DNA of 64,000 nt from Thermomucor indicae-seudaticae (Eukaryota > Mucoromycota > Mucoromycetes > Mucorales > Lichtheimiaceae), in the NCBI GenBank assembly GCA_000787465.1, contig JSYX01000087.1, positions 1-64,000 on the forward strand, read 5' to 3'. Below are positions 54,193-64,000 of this stretch, piece by piece. Numbering within the stretch: position 1 is the stretch's first letter; every line of letters begins with the position of its first letter. Below the pieces are notes generated by a model, which saw only the letters and a program-made list of their open reading frames with translations, did not search any database and had not been told where the DNA came from. The translations under genes and the position numbers were made by a program.

Positions 54193-57019
54193 TCAAATCA
54201 ACCCCGAGTGCCGCAAGAGGGCACTCACGTCTACATCAGTCCGTCCTCGGAATTGCTTCCAGACTTCTTTTGGTGCTGTTCCTCCTCCCAGGGCCAGGAT
54301 AGTGTCACGGTACCGCTTTCCTATGTTTTTAATTGCGGAGGGACCATTGTTGGCCCGAGCTTCTTCAAATGCCGCATATGCATCGGCTGAATAAGTCTCT
54401 GACCATTTATAGCTAACAAACAAGGTCAGACGATATCAAATAACAAATTCTCTTTGTTCTTACCTGTAATAGCCAGCACTGTAACCTCCACCAAATATGT
54501 GACTAAAGCTGCACAAGAACCGGTCCTCAGATAACCGCGGAACTACTGTGATCTGCTTGGCAATCTGAGCGTCCACGTCAAATATAGTCGGATCCGAAGC
54601 CGACGCAGGTGGTCTAAAGCTCGAATGCAAAGCCAAGTCAATCTTCGCGAAATGAAGCTGCAGACGTGCATCAGTACAGATTCTCCTGAAAAGTTAGCAA
54701 ATTGTCAACGCTTTACCTGCCGTAACATGGCCAGGCCGCTCATAAACTTTCGGTTGTTAACAAGTGCATCTATCATATCTTTCGGCATAGGCTCCCCCGT
54801 CTTGTAATGCCCGGAGAGACGCTCGATCCACTCGGGCTCGTTGCAGAAGTTTTCCATGAACTGGGATGCCACCTGGGGACCGCGCATGAGTCTACAAGCT
54901 AACCCGGGACTCTCTCTTTTTTAATCCTCTTGTGAACCCACCTCCACGAAATCCCATTCTATCCCATTGATACCTGAAGCATCCGGGTACTCTACGCGGG
55001 TCATCATCTATAGAAGGCATAACCATGAGATTTCTCACAAGAGAAGGCATCTTTATTCAAAAACTTACATGTTGCAAACAGTGCCCGAATTCGTGGAATA
55101 ACGTCTCAACGTCGCGAAACTTCATCAAAGACGGCTCGTCAGATGACCGCGGTGGTGGTTGATTGCATATCAAGTACGCTAGCAGTATGAACCTGATCAG
55201 CACTGGTTGTCACGTCCATACCCCAGAGGCAGTAGAACCCCCCTTGTCTTTTCCTAGGCCCTTCGCGTACCTACTGGCAAGGTCACTTGGCCGTCTGCAT
55301 GTCTATAACGAGTAGTTACTGTATCCATCCATGCACCGCTCCGCTTTTCCGATGGTCTTGAATAAAAGTCGCCATAAAAGTATGCCTTGATCTCTCCGTT
55401 CTCTGAGACCTCAAACACTTTAACATCGTCGTGCCAGCGCGTTATCTTCTTGGCTGCCATTTCAGCGGCGCTCAGTTCTCGGACATGGATACCAAGCACC
55501 TCCTGAGCGACATCAAAGAGACCCTGCAGGACCTTTGGAAAAGCAAAGAACTCGGAGATCGTTTCTTCATCATACTTGAACAAGGATTTCCGGTATTGCT
55601 CAGTCACATATGACACATCCCATGGCGCCAAAGGAGTCGTCATGTTCAATTTATCTGCTGCAAACTTGGTAAGATTATCCAGCTCCTTTTGCGCGTGTCC
55701 AATAGAACTTTTAAACAGTCGGTTGATAAGCTCTTCTGCCGAAGACAATTTTTCCGCCATTTTGACAGACAACGACAGCTCGGCATGGCATCCATAGCCA
55801 AGTAGTTTGGCCTTTTCTTGACGCAGGCTCAGTATTTCGTTGATAATGGGCTCATTGTTCACATCACCCGCCGACGCTTTGGTCACATTGGCCCGATAGA
55901 TCTATACCAAATTAGTCAACTCGAGCTCCTGCATGATTATTTCCTCCCTTTTGCCATTTACCTTTTCGCGCAGTGCACGGTTGCTGCAGTTCATCATGAA
56001 GGGACCATAGATTGGAAAATCTAACGTAATGCAGTATCCCTCCTTTTCACCAACACGCTCTGCATTTTTTCTTAGAGTTTCTAAGAAACTCTGCGAGCAT
56101 CCTTCAAGTTCGGCGGGATCCAAGACGACATGTTTGAATGCTTTTGTGGCATCCAGAACATTGTTGTTGAATGCCAGAGATAACCGTGACAAACGTTCAG
56201 AAATCTCATTGAATCTCTTCTTTTCAGGCGAGTTCTCAGGGAACGCGATACCCGCGTTTTTCATGCTCTGGAGTGCCTTGTCGACAATACGCTGCTGCAC
56301 TTTGTCCAACTTGTTCCATTCTTCTGAGTGCCTTAATGTTTCCAGTGCCTTGTACTTTGGCACAGACTGGTTCATTCGCAAAGATAGTTTCACGAATTGC
56401 GGCTACAATACGAGTGTCAATTTTCCTTTTCCTCTCTCGTTTCCAATGTATGCATGCATTTAGAGTGACGTGCCTGGATCTTCTCGATTGTTTCACGCAG
56501 CTCCGGTGAGTTTTTGACGCCATTCAGGTGGGATAAAATACCAAAGGCCCGAGTAATCTCGTTTTCCAGTTCAGCCACTAGCTCGCTTATATAAATAACG
56601 TAATTGATATGGCACTTTTGTCAACTGCGCTTACATCGACCCATGGTGCCCTCCCACGTAGGTTCAAACTGCTTCTCCAACTCCGTGAAACGATCATTCG
56701 CAGCTCGGATAAGATCCTCGAACACAGGTACTGCTTGCTCAGGCTTGCAGTGAGTCACCAGCTTTTCAAAGTCGGGAAACAGCTTCCATTGGACAAATGG
56801 CGAGTCCTTGTATGTAGTACGATTTGTGGAAGCCACCGTGGCCATAGTCCGCATGAAGGTATGCAGATTTGGGGACCGGTACAAAACAGGCGTCATACTT
56901 GGCTTATGGAATGTTGAACGCTCAAGGGCAAAGACGATCGATCGGGCCGGTTTCGCCCGGACACGCACCAGGGCACGGCCAACGCCATTTCTGAAATTCC
57001 GAGCAGCAGCTCTATGCAT
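54193..57019 (-). CDS. M3-family zinc oligopeptidase (oligopeptidase A-like, probably mitochondrial)
   Basis: This is a metallopeptidase related to bacterial PrlC/OpdA and thimet oligopeptidase that degrades short peptides. It starts [20 protein letters not shown], Arg-rich and without acidic residues for the first 30 residues, a likely mitochondrial presequence. [40 protein letters not shown] and [20 protein letters not shown] are M3 landmarks. The active site is [20 protein letters not shown] (HExxH as HEFGH), with the third ligand Glu in [37 protein letters not shown] is the substrate loop. The end is [16 protein letters not shown]. The product is about 750 aa, with several short introns. 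Mitochondrial location is inferred. Confidence 0.92.
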
Positions 57020-57236
57020 TGCGATTATCCAGGGCCTCGGATACGTACGGATGAGTTTTACGTTTTCACCTTAATTCAAATCCAGCATGTGCTTTCGAAC
57101 ATCAAGCTCGGTGCTCTGTTTTTCTTAAGTCGTCATATGGCATATCTCCTTAACAATGAAAAAGTGAGAAGAACGTGTATTATACTGGATTTACAACTAG
57201 ATGTTATGCTATGTTGGCATCCGGAAAAGCAATGCT

Positions 57237-58735
57237 CTATACTCCCAAAATCTTAAATTTCTCTCCTGTTGGCACTTGACTAATGACAACTCGTCCAGCA
57301 TACGATAAGGATGCGAACGTCCATGTGTCTGCAAAGCTCCAAGCGACGGAATAAACACTGTCTTCGTGCTGGTCGTAAGTGCGTATAAGACCATCCGTGG
57401 GTTTATGGCTTTTTTTTCGTTGGACCAAAGGAGAGCGCGAAACATCAGTGATTGTCTATTCCCCATGAATAAACTTACCGAATCCCTTACTTGACCCAGT
57501 CATCCTGATCGGATTGATGCCGCAAATAGGATGCCGAAGACACCGATACAACATTATGAAGGTTGACCAGGGTATCGGACCCGGATGTCAGTAACAACTG
57601 ATCATGGAAACGATTAAACGCAACAGACCACACCCTATAGCTCGGCACGAGTTTGTCTATTAATCAACGTCACTTTTCATTTTTCACGCAACATTGTCTC
57701 TCACCAATGAGTGTGCCCTTCGATCACCATGGCCGGTTCGTTGAGTTGCCTTACGTCCCATATGCAAACTAGCGCGTCGTCGCCACCAGTGGCGACGTGG
57801 TGTGGTTTATTGGGGTTATAATCCACCGCGCGAATCGTACTCTTGTGTGCCTTCTGCTTTGCAAATGTGTTTTCGCCTGACCGAAGATCCCATCCAGCAA
57901 GGCATGTTCCCCCAGTCGTCACAATCGTTTCACAATCGTGAGGGTTCCATACGCTATTGCGAAGCCACGGCAATGCTCTCGTCGAGTCGTCCGGCGACAT
58001 GACATTAGAGGTATCTATGGATAATGTAGTCTAACTTGGCAGTTTAGAACCGATCTTTCCTTTTTATATACTTTTTCCCTTGCATATTACATTGGCTGTG
58101 GTATCGATCGTAGACAAATAAATATGACGCGAATCCATAACGACAGCACGTAGCTCTTTTGAAGGATCCCAAAGAACTCTACCATATCACGTCAGGACTT
58201 TTTTAATCTCTTCTACGAGAGCGGGTTTTACTTGCTTTTGGACGCCTGGCTGCTCCAGGGTCACGAGCTCTGACAGGGAATGGTTCCTGGATGGTGGTGG
58301 TTCTTCCTCGCGCTGTTCTTGTCGCCACAACGTAGCCTTTCTCTGGTTCGGATCACAACCCACTTTGGCTCCCACAATCAGCACCAGATGGAGACATTGT
58401 GTCCGCCGATCTGCAACTTGCCTGGACTATGACTCGTAAAGAATAGTGTCTCGTCCCCCGGACACTGCGCCATGTCCCACACTTCATCCGGATGGTCAAA
58501 TAATGTCGGTATAATCTCGGACTTGTCGTCATCAAACTCCAAAAGGCAAACTACATTATGCTTTGCGCCGACTGTGCCAATCATGAATTTGCTTCTTTCT
58601 GTACTGGCCTCAACAGCTGTCAGACATCTTGCCTTGATGGCGTGTTTTTTAGTAACGCCATGTTAAAACCAGATAGCCAGCGAGCGAGATTCACACCTGA
58701 TGACGAAGCCCATACACCCAGGAATTCTCTGCCAT
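57237..58735 (-). CDS. EIPR1: EIPR1/TSSC1-like WD40 protein
   Basis: A WD40 protein that in animals binds the GARP and EARP tethers and supports endosome-to-Golgi retrograde transport. Exon 1 (58735) reads MAENSWVYGLRHQ and joins to ARCLTAVEASTERSKFMIGT, parallel to human [20 protein letters not shown]. Further segments: DHPDEVWDMAQCPGDETLFF, SVWNPHDCETIVTTGGTCLA...WDLRSGE, STIRAVDYNPNKPHHVATGG, EGHTHWVWSVAFNRFHDQLL and the last repeat YDQHEDSVYSVAWSFADTWT...FASLSYAGRVVISQVPTGEK. The product is about 390 aa with six or more short introns. Neighbours are on the same strand: the oligopeptidase starts 217 bp downstream and the Zn2Cys6 factor ends 167 bp upstream. Confidence 0.92.
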
Positions 58736-58902
58736 AGGATCAAGTGAAATACGAGGTCAGAAAAACCATAGATCTTAAAGGGGATGGAGTTTTAATGGAT
58801 TAAAGGTAGGTAATGTAAAACGGCATGTACAGCAATCTATCAGATACGTAAGAACATAGTAGAGATTAAAAGAAGACTATATACAGATGAAGTAAGATGC
58901 TA

Positions 58903-61852
58903 TCAAGAACGAGTTCCAGTATCGCTTTGTTCCGGACCTGGCCCCGCAACAATGACATGACCGTGGTGAGTGAGGATAACTGGCCGCACTGACGGATTTA
59001 CGCGCGCTGCCACCGCCGGAAAATGCTGCCGAATAACATCAGTGTGATGTTGATGCGCGGATGCGTATACACCCAATCCGATATTCATATAGCTTGTCTG
59101 GAATGGCATCGATTGCGGTTGGGAAAGTGGAGGTGGTGCCTGTTGTTGTTGTTGTTGGGGTTGCTGTTGGGGTTGCTGTCGTCGTTGTTGTTGTCGTTGT
59201 TGTTGTTGGTTTTGCTGCCTCTGCTGCTGTCGGTCGCTTGGATGTTCCTGAGAGCTTGATTGCACATCCGAACTCTGTGGCCACATAGAATACAGCAGGT
59301 CTTGTCCTTGCGTGCTCATGTTATTATTAGGATTCATGGCATTCCACGAGGAATTGTTTGTCCCTTGATCCTGCTGTACGCCAGTACGCTGAGAATCTTG
59401 CATCTGCGCTACGAGGGCGTCAATCTGAGAGGCAGCCTCGTTACTATTTTACTATCTCGTTAGCAGGCATTCCATTCGAAGATGAACACCACACATACTC
59501 ATTGCCAATATGATTGTCGTTCGAAAAAATAGAACGACCTTTATACAAAAGTGCTTCCATACTTTCGTTGTCTGACTTTGTCCACGGATCACTCATAGCG
59601 AGAATATCGAAAGGGTATCGTTGGTTCTGTGGTTCATTGTTGTTATTAATGTCCTGCGTACGCCAATCAACGGCGCCTTGATTAAATATAATGTCTGTAG
59701 TAGTTTGCTCGTCTCCCGAGTGAAATGTCCCACCCCGATTTGTGTCTCCCTGCTCTTGCTGTTGTTGTCTCATAAACGATGAATAGGTTTGTCTATTCAA
59801 TAGATTTCCTTTCATTGCATGGCCTATCGTGGGTGGCGTAATGAGTCCACATGAGAAATAGGTTTGCCTTGACAATGATTCAGACTTTGCGGGAACAACA
59901 GGATCACCACCACCTGCGCCGTTTGCAAGATCCTGTATAACTAACGCTACGTTATTCTCGTCTGCGGCGTCTAGGGCTTTCTTGAGGGATGAAACGAAGT
60001 GATCAACTCCATGGATCGAACGGTGTCCGTACAAAGTCTCCAACGAACGCAGAGACCGCTGGAACATGATACGAGAATGCCGTGCAAACGCATGGTTTTG
60101 ATCTGGACAGTTCAATACATGAACTCGAACTGCAGCCATGATAGCCTTGGCAACAAATGTATATGACAGTATGAAGCTCGTCTGCTCAGCAAGCGAGCAT
60201 GCTAGTTGAGCCAAGTTCGTCGCCACGGTTGAGCATCTCTGATGTAAAGCTTTCCCATTCCCTGCAGAGTACGGCCGTATCACGGCGAGCTCGACAAAAT
60301 TATAGAACAGGTGAAGGTGCGCAACGGAAGCGTTCCGCGGAGGTTGCCTTGGTACTGAATTTGGGTTTGTCGGAAAGGGTGTCCATTGCAAGTGAGATGG
60401 GAGGGAGCGCAGCCAAAGAAGGAGTTCATTCTCATAGTTTGAAGCCATCTGTTCTTGTTCGTATGTTCGCACGACAGCCCGGACTGCCCACACCATGTCC
60501 GGTTGCACGGCGCGTTCACCGATCCGCAACAGCTTGATAAAGGCTACAAAGTACTCCAGAATTTCGTGTTCTTCAACATCATCTCCAGGCTGTAGAAGCG
60601 GCATGTCGAGGTCAATATCACTGCTCCGCAAGGTCCATGGCCGCCCTGCACATATGCTGTGCATCTTATCAAGGCAATAGCAAGACCAAAACACGCGTTT
60701 ACAGAGTTCGGATTCTCTGCTCGTCAGCTGCTCGCTGGCCAGATAACGTTTGTGGAGACCAAGCTGAAGACACATCTGAACAGCTAAGGTACAATACGTT
60801 TGAGATTTGGTGGGTGTCACTCGTGAAGCCTCAGCACTCTTTGTCGAAGGCTCGTATAGCGATAAAAGACATAATGCCGCTATCGTGCTCACTCGTGGCA
60901 CGTCCAAGTAATCGTCCAACATAGATACAGCTCGATTAAAGTAGTTGTCTGCTGAAGATCCATTGTCATCGCAAAAACGTGCAGCGATCGCATATATACT
61001 GTATAACAGAAGTGGGGTGCACAGTGGACCACGGCGTTCGAGATGGTCATACAGTGTTCTCTTGGGTATTACGGGGAACATGGCATAGCATCGGCGAAAG
61101 AACAGGGCAATTAAGTGCTGTTGTACAACGACCTCGTTCAAGCCGCGGAACCGCCCTGGCTGTGGATAATTTAAGGTACGCTGCCATGACTCCTGAGCAT
61201 ACAGCATGGTTTCGTCAATACCCCAACGGCCCTCTCGACCTTCAGCTGGCCACGTCGCACTCAGAGCCCTAAGCGTGTCTATCGTCTTTCGTTGCTTTTC
61301 ACGCTCTTCTGCCTGAATAGCCCCGTTGGCTTTTGGTTCTTTCCGCGGCTTATTATTGTCGTTCGATACGTCTTTGGCTAGGTCTTGACTCTCAGGTACC
61401 GCCATCTGCTGTTCCTCATCCATGCCATCGGGATCCAACGTTCCGTCTTTTGCAAACGAACATGGTCTCTGTCGTGCTAACAAACAGTCAACACATAATG
61501 CACTAAGGTTTCCCCAAATTCACCGCATGTCGGTTGTCTCTCTCTTTCTTTTACCTCGGCACTAGTTCAAAATGTATTAATTCAAGCTACAAGGCGCGAC
61601 CATCGTAGATCAACTAACCTGCATGCAAGGCTGCAATCCGTCACACTATACAAACGCGAGTAAAAAGACATCAACCCTGTGGCCGATCCGTAGCTTGTTG
61701 GCTTCATCACGAACCTTTATCTTTTTCACTCGACAAGTGTAACATGCACGGTTGACCTTTAGACGTTTTTGACGAGGCTGTTTGGGTTCCTCATTGTTTG
61801 AACGTTCGGTCCCGTCCTTCGATTGACTCGATGACGGGCTACCTGGAGACAT
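58903..61852 (-). CDS. Zn(II)2Cys6 transcription factor with fungal_trans domain and polyQ tail
   Basis: This is a fungal binuclear-cluster activator. The start MSPGSPSSSQSKDGTERSNN leads to a complete cluster: RACYTCRVKKIK | CDGLQPCMQ | CRA | RQRPCSF, spacing C-x2-C-x6-C-x5-C-x2-C-x6-C. It is assembled from four exons, including a 27-nt exon (61619-61645) and a 7-nt microexon (61555-61561). The middle homology region follows: NEVVVQQHLIALFFRRCYAM...FPVIPKRTLYDHLERRGPL, LGLHKRYLASEQLTSRESEL and CKRVFWSCYCLDKMHSICAG. A final intron (GA|GTATGT to AAATAG, with GCTAAC branch) removes an early stop and adds DNEAASQIDALVAQMQDSQR and a Gln-rich tail encoded by CAA/CAG runs (about 59130-59230). It ends GTRS at 58903. 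Target genes cannot be told. Confidence 0.88.
59130..59235 (-). repeat. polyglutamine-coding trinucleotide tract
   Basis: CAA/CAG-rich tract (GTT/TTG on the plus strand) in the last exon of the Zn2Cys6 factor, encoding Gln runs broken by Arg, Asn and Pro. It is prone to slippage and opens overlapping spurious frames on both strands. Confidence 0.8.
61555..61561 (-). other. 7-nucleotide microexon of the Zn2Cys6 gene
   Basis: On the minus strand the site reads TTTGAACTAG|TGCCGAG|GTAAAAG. It starts in phase 0 after CATGCAG and ends in phase 1 before CACGACAGAG, giving TGC CGA GCA CGA CAG AGA CCA TGT. This supplies the fifth zinc-binding cysteine and exact C-x6-C spacing to the sixth. Without it the cluster loses a Cys and the frame. 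Confidence 0.75.
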
Positions 61853-64000
61853 TGAACTGTTGAAACCAAAAAGAGGGTGAAACAAAAAAAGAACAATGCC
61901 CGATTGTCTTCTAAATTTGAGTGTGAACTTTTTTTTTGGATCTGGCACCATACGATGTCGTTGTCTCTCCGGGTGCCACAGAATATTCGTGTGCATTGGG
62001 TGAATATGTATCAATACATACCCATTTTTGATTCTAGGTGCCCAGATCACTCATAAAATAAAGCAATCGTTTCAATATCCAGAACGAACTGGTACAGGTC
62101 AGTCCAAAATCTGCAACCATATAACAAGACTATTTCTCGATTCAACTGATCGTCAACCATACATCCTTGCAATATTTATTAAATAAACGTAACTCCTTTC
62201 TTTGAAAGCTCGACAACTCTTTGTCGACAACATTATAGTACATGAACATATTTATTCGTTGTCGGTCAGTCATTGAAAAGAGGATACAAGGTCCGCTCTC
62301 TGTCAATACTCGATATGCGATAATGTCCGACATCTGTGAAGGAGAGCCAAATCGGGACTTGACCTGAGCCTGTCCTTTCGCGTGGACATCCGCGAGGAGT
62401 TATCCCTAACATGGATAACGCCTCTGTACCTTTTTTGGCACAATACGATCTATCATAGCCGGCTGGAACAATTGAGCCGAACAGATGCAGAGCGCATTCA
62501 TAGGCACATGGTTCATGGAACGTTGTACCCAAACTTCTGAAGACTCAAATGCAACTTTGGCGTGTTTCATTGTCCAACAGTTGAGCCGACGCTTAATTGT
62601 GTGGGCTCGTCCAGCAAACTGGATGTCGCCAACCCATTGAAGGTGCTGTGCCAATCATTGGTCTTACGCGAGACTGTCTTTCTGAACACGGTGTTCCTAA
62701 TGCATGGGGCATTAATATCCTAGCAACGACATCCACGTATGTTTGATACCTTTTTGTAAATAGAAGTATATACTGCCGAAATCATAGCATGGAATTCGCT
62801 CGCCTCTTCTGATTTAAAAAGGAATTGAAGCCCAGTTTAGAGCAAATACTGTAAGAATTGACTACCAGCCATGCTGACACTGCTAAAGTCATGCCTGCCC
62901 TTCATACACTGATGATGTACGCGCATGTTTCTTGCTCATATCTCGGTCATTCTTTTATAATAGCTCTACGCGTCCTAATTAGCGTCGCTTTCATAATACC
63001 TCAAGGTCACTGATACAGAGCCATCTACCTCTTAGCACCTGATGCACCCAATATGAGAACTATGCAAACTAGTTCCCAAGAAGGTTTAGCAACCAAAATG
63101 GACACTTATCATGAACTTAGTAGCATTTTTCAGTAGTATAAGAAAGAAGGAGAGCAGTTTACCTATGGGTCATACAGGTAATTTCCATAAAGGAGGTTAT
63201 CGTTCTGGTAATGCCGGCCACTTGATGCCATCTTGTAAGAATAGTCGATTCGAGTCTATTGTATTGTATTCGACAGCAGCCTCCCGATATCGAGCGAAGT
63301 TGAATCATACTGGTGCTCCGTATTCCATAGCCAAACACGCTACTAAACAAATACAACAATAGATATGTGGCACCAAAGACGTTAAACCCGAAATGTACGT
63401 GCACAGGTGGGAAGAGCGAAACCAGCACAGTGAACGTTGTTATGTTGTCAACCCTATAAGCATCCCCGCCTGGGCGCTGTTGCTCTGGCGTATTATTCCA
63501 CAGCACGTAACCATTTTACATCATGAGGGCATGGGTAAACTGCATATCGAATAAATTGTGCCTCTGCCCTAATCCAATGGCTTAAGCGCTAGTGTAGGTA
63601 TGAACCCTAGTTTCAGGCTACTGGGAGTGTAATGTGTTGACTCCGACAAACGGTCCATTGCCTCCAACCTCGACGGATACACCGTCTAGACAAAAGAATC
63701 AGAAATAAGGCAGCTCAGGTTGGGCCATTTCACCAGCAACTTTTTAGAATGCTGCAGAAAACAGAAATCAAACATCATTTACTCACGAGATATATGTGAA
63801 ACAGCTCTTGCACTTTCCGAGTAGCTCTTCGTTACACAAATGACGTAGATCAAAAGACTTTGCACAGTATTCTGAAGGCTGCATACTCCATGCAAATGCT
63901 CAATCAAAGTAGTTGATACGCTAGATTGTGTCAAAAGCATTTAAAAGAGCATGTACAAACACCTCCTCATAGTACTGTCCGTTCACTATGTTTGTAAATG
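61853..64000. other. gene-poor right flank
   Basis: The first part is the promoter of the Zn2Cys6 gene. Minus-strand frames at 62142-62654 look weakly protein-like (FHEPCAYECALHLFGSIVPA; YNVVDKELSSFQRKELRLFN) but overlap in different frames and show no known family. They may be a decayed gene or repeat. Nothing is recognised from 62700 to the end. Confidence 0.4.

Noticed and set aside
59023..59288. Leu/Val-rich plus-strand open frames
   Set aside because: They are shadows of the CAA/CAG tract of the minus-strand transcription factor.
59444..61483. Zn2Cys6 factor ending at 59444 with a separate gene at 58903-59403
   Set aside because: A GT-AG intron with a GCTAAC branch motif removes the stop and joins both in phase, so they are one gene.
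61480..61620. GT-AC or missing-cysteine model of the Zn2Cys6 cluster
   Set aside because: Joining directly to CLLARQRPC would need an AC acceptor, and other joins lose a cysteine. The 7-nt exon gives canonical sites and exact C-x6-C spacing.

Overview
This is nuclear DNA from a filamentous fungus. The genes are split by many short introns (about 50-150 nt) with GT..AG ends and CTAAC/CTGAC-like branch points. Every recognisable protein is of eukaryotic, fungal type. The gene set (Shaker-like K+ channel, Skn7, LAMTOR5, animal-like SF3B3, UBL5 and CRNKL1) best fits an early-diverging lineage such as Mucoromycota. That placement is inference from protein content; no rRNA marker is present. I saw no tRNA, rRNA or CRISPR array.

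Layout. 1-3.1 kb: gene-poor, with relics of a TA-flanked Tc1/mariner-pogo transposon. 3.4-11.1 kb: three minus-strand genes, SF3B3, a TBL1/SIF2-like WD40 protein and an ML-domain lipid-transfer protein. 12.2-17.6 kb: HMCES/SRAP (+), LAMTOR5 (-), DAD1/OST2 (-), SKN7 (+). 17.6-21.1 kb: gene-poor. 21.2-25.7 kb: UBL5/HUB1 preceded by an RS domain (+), IFRD (+), an unrecognised protein (-). 25.7-30.7 kb: repeats and a decayed multi-exon gene. 30.8-35.8 kb: RPL9 (-), a voltage-gated K+ channel (-), a dead monocarboxylate-type MFS transporter. 35.8-38.2 kb: two MITE-like elements and an unrecognised gene. 38.2-42.2 kb: a secreted proline-rich repeat protein (+), mitochondrial uS14 (-), CLF1/CRNKL1 (+). 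43.6-46.6 kb: a hexose-type MFS transporter and a Sel1-repeat protein (both -). 47.4-52.3 kb: RPS4 (eS4) and LAS21/GPI7 (+). 53-61.9 kb: a C2H2 factor, an M3 oligopeptidase, EIPR1 and a Zn2Cys6 factor (all -). 61.9-64 kb: gene-poor.

Functional themes. Three spliceosome components lie in the window: SF3B3 (U2 snRNP), CRNKL1 (NineTeen-associated) and HUB1/UBL5. The local genes also carry unusual splicing: 5-nt and 7-nt microexons and two GC-AG introns, each required to keep the frame. Other genes cover DNA-protein crosslink shielding (HMCES), TORC1/lysosome signalling (LAMTOR5), ER glycosylation and GPI anchors (DAD1, GPI7), stress phosphorelay (SKN7), retrograde traffic (EIPR1) and translation (RPL9, RPS4, mitochondrial uS14). 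The strongest novelty candidate is the RS-domain/HUB1 fusion.
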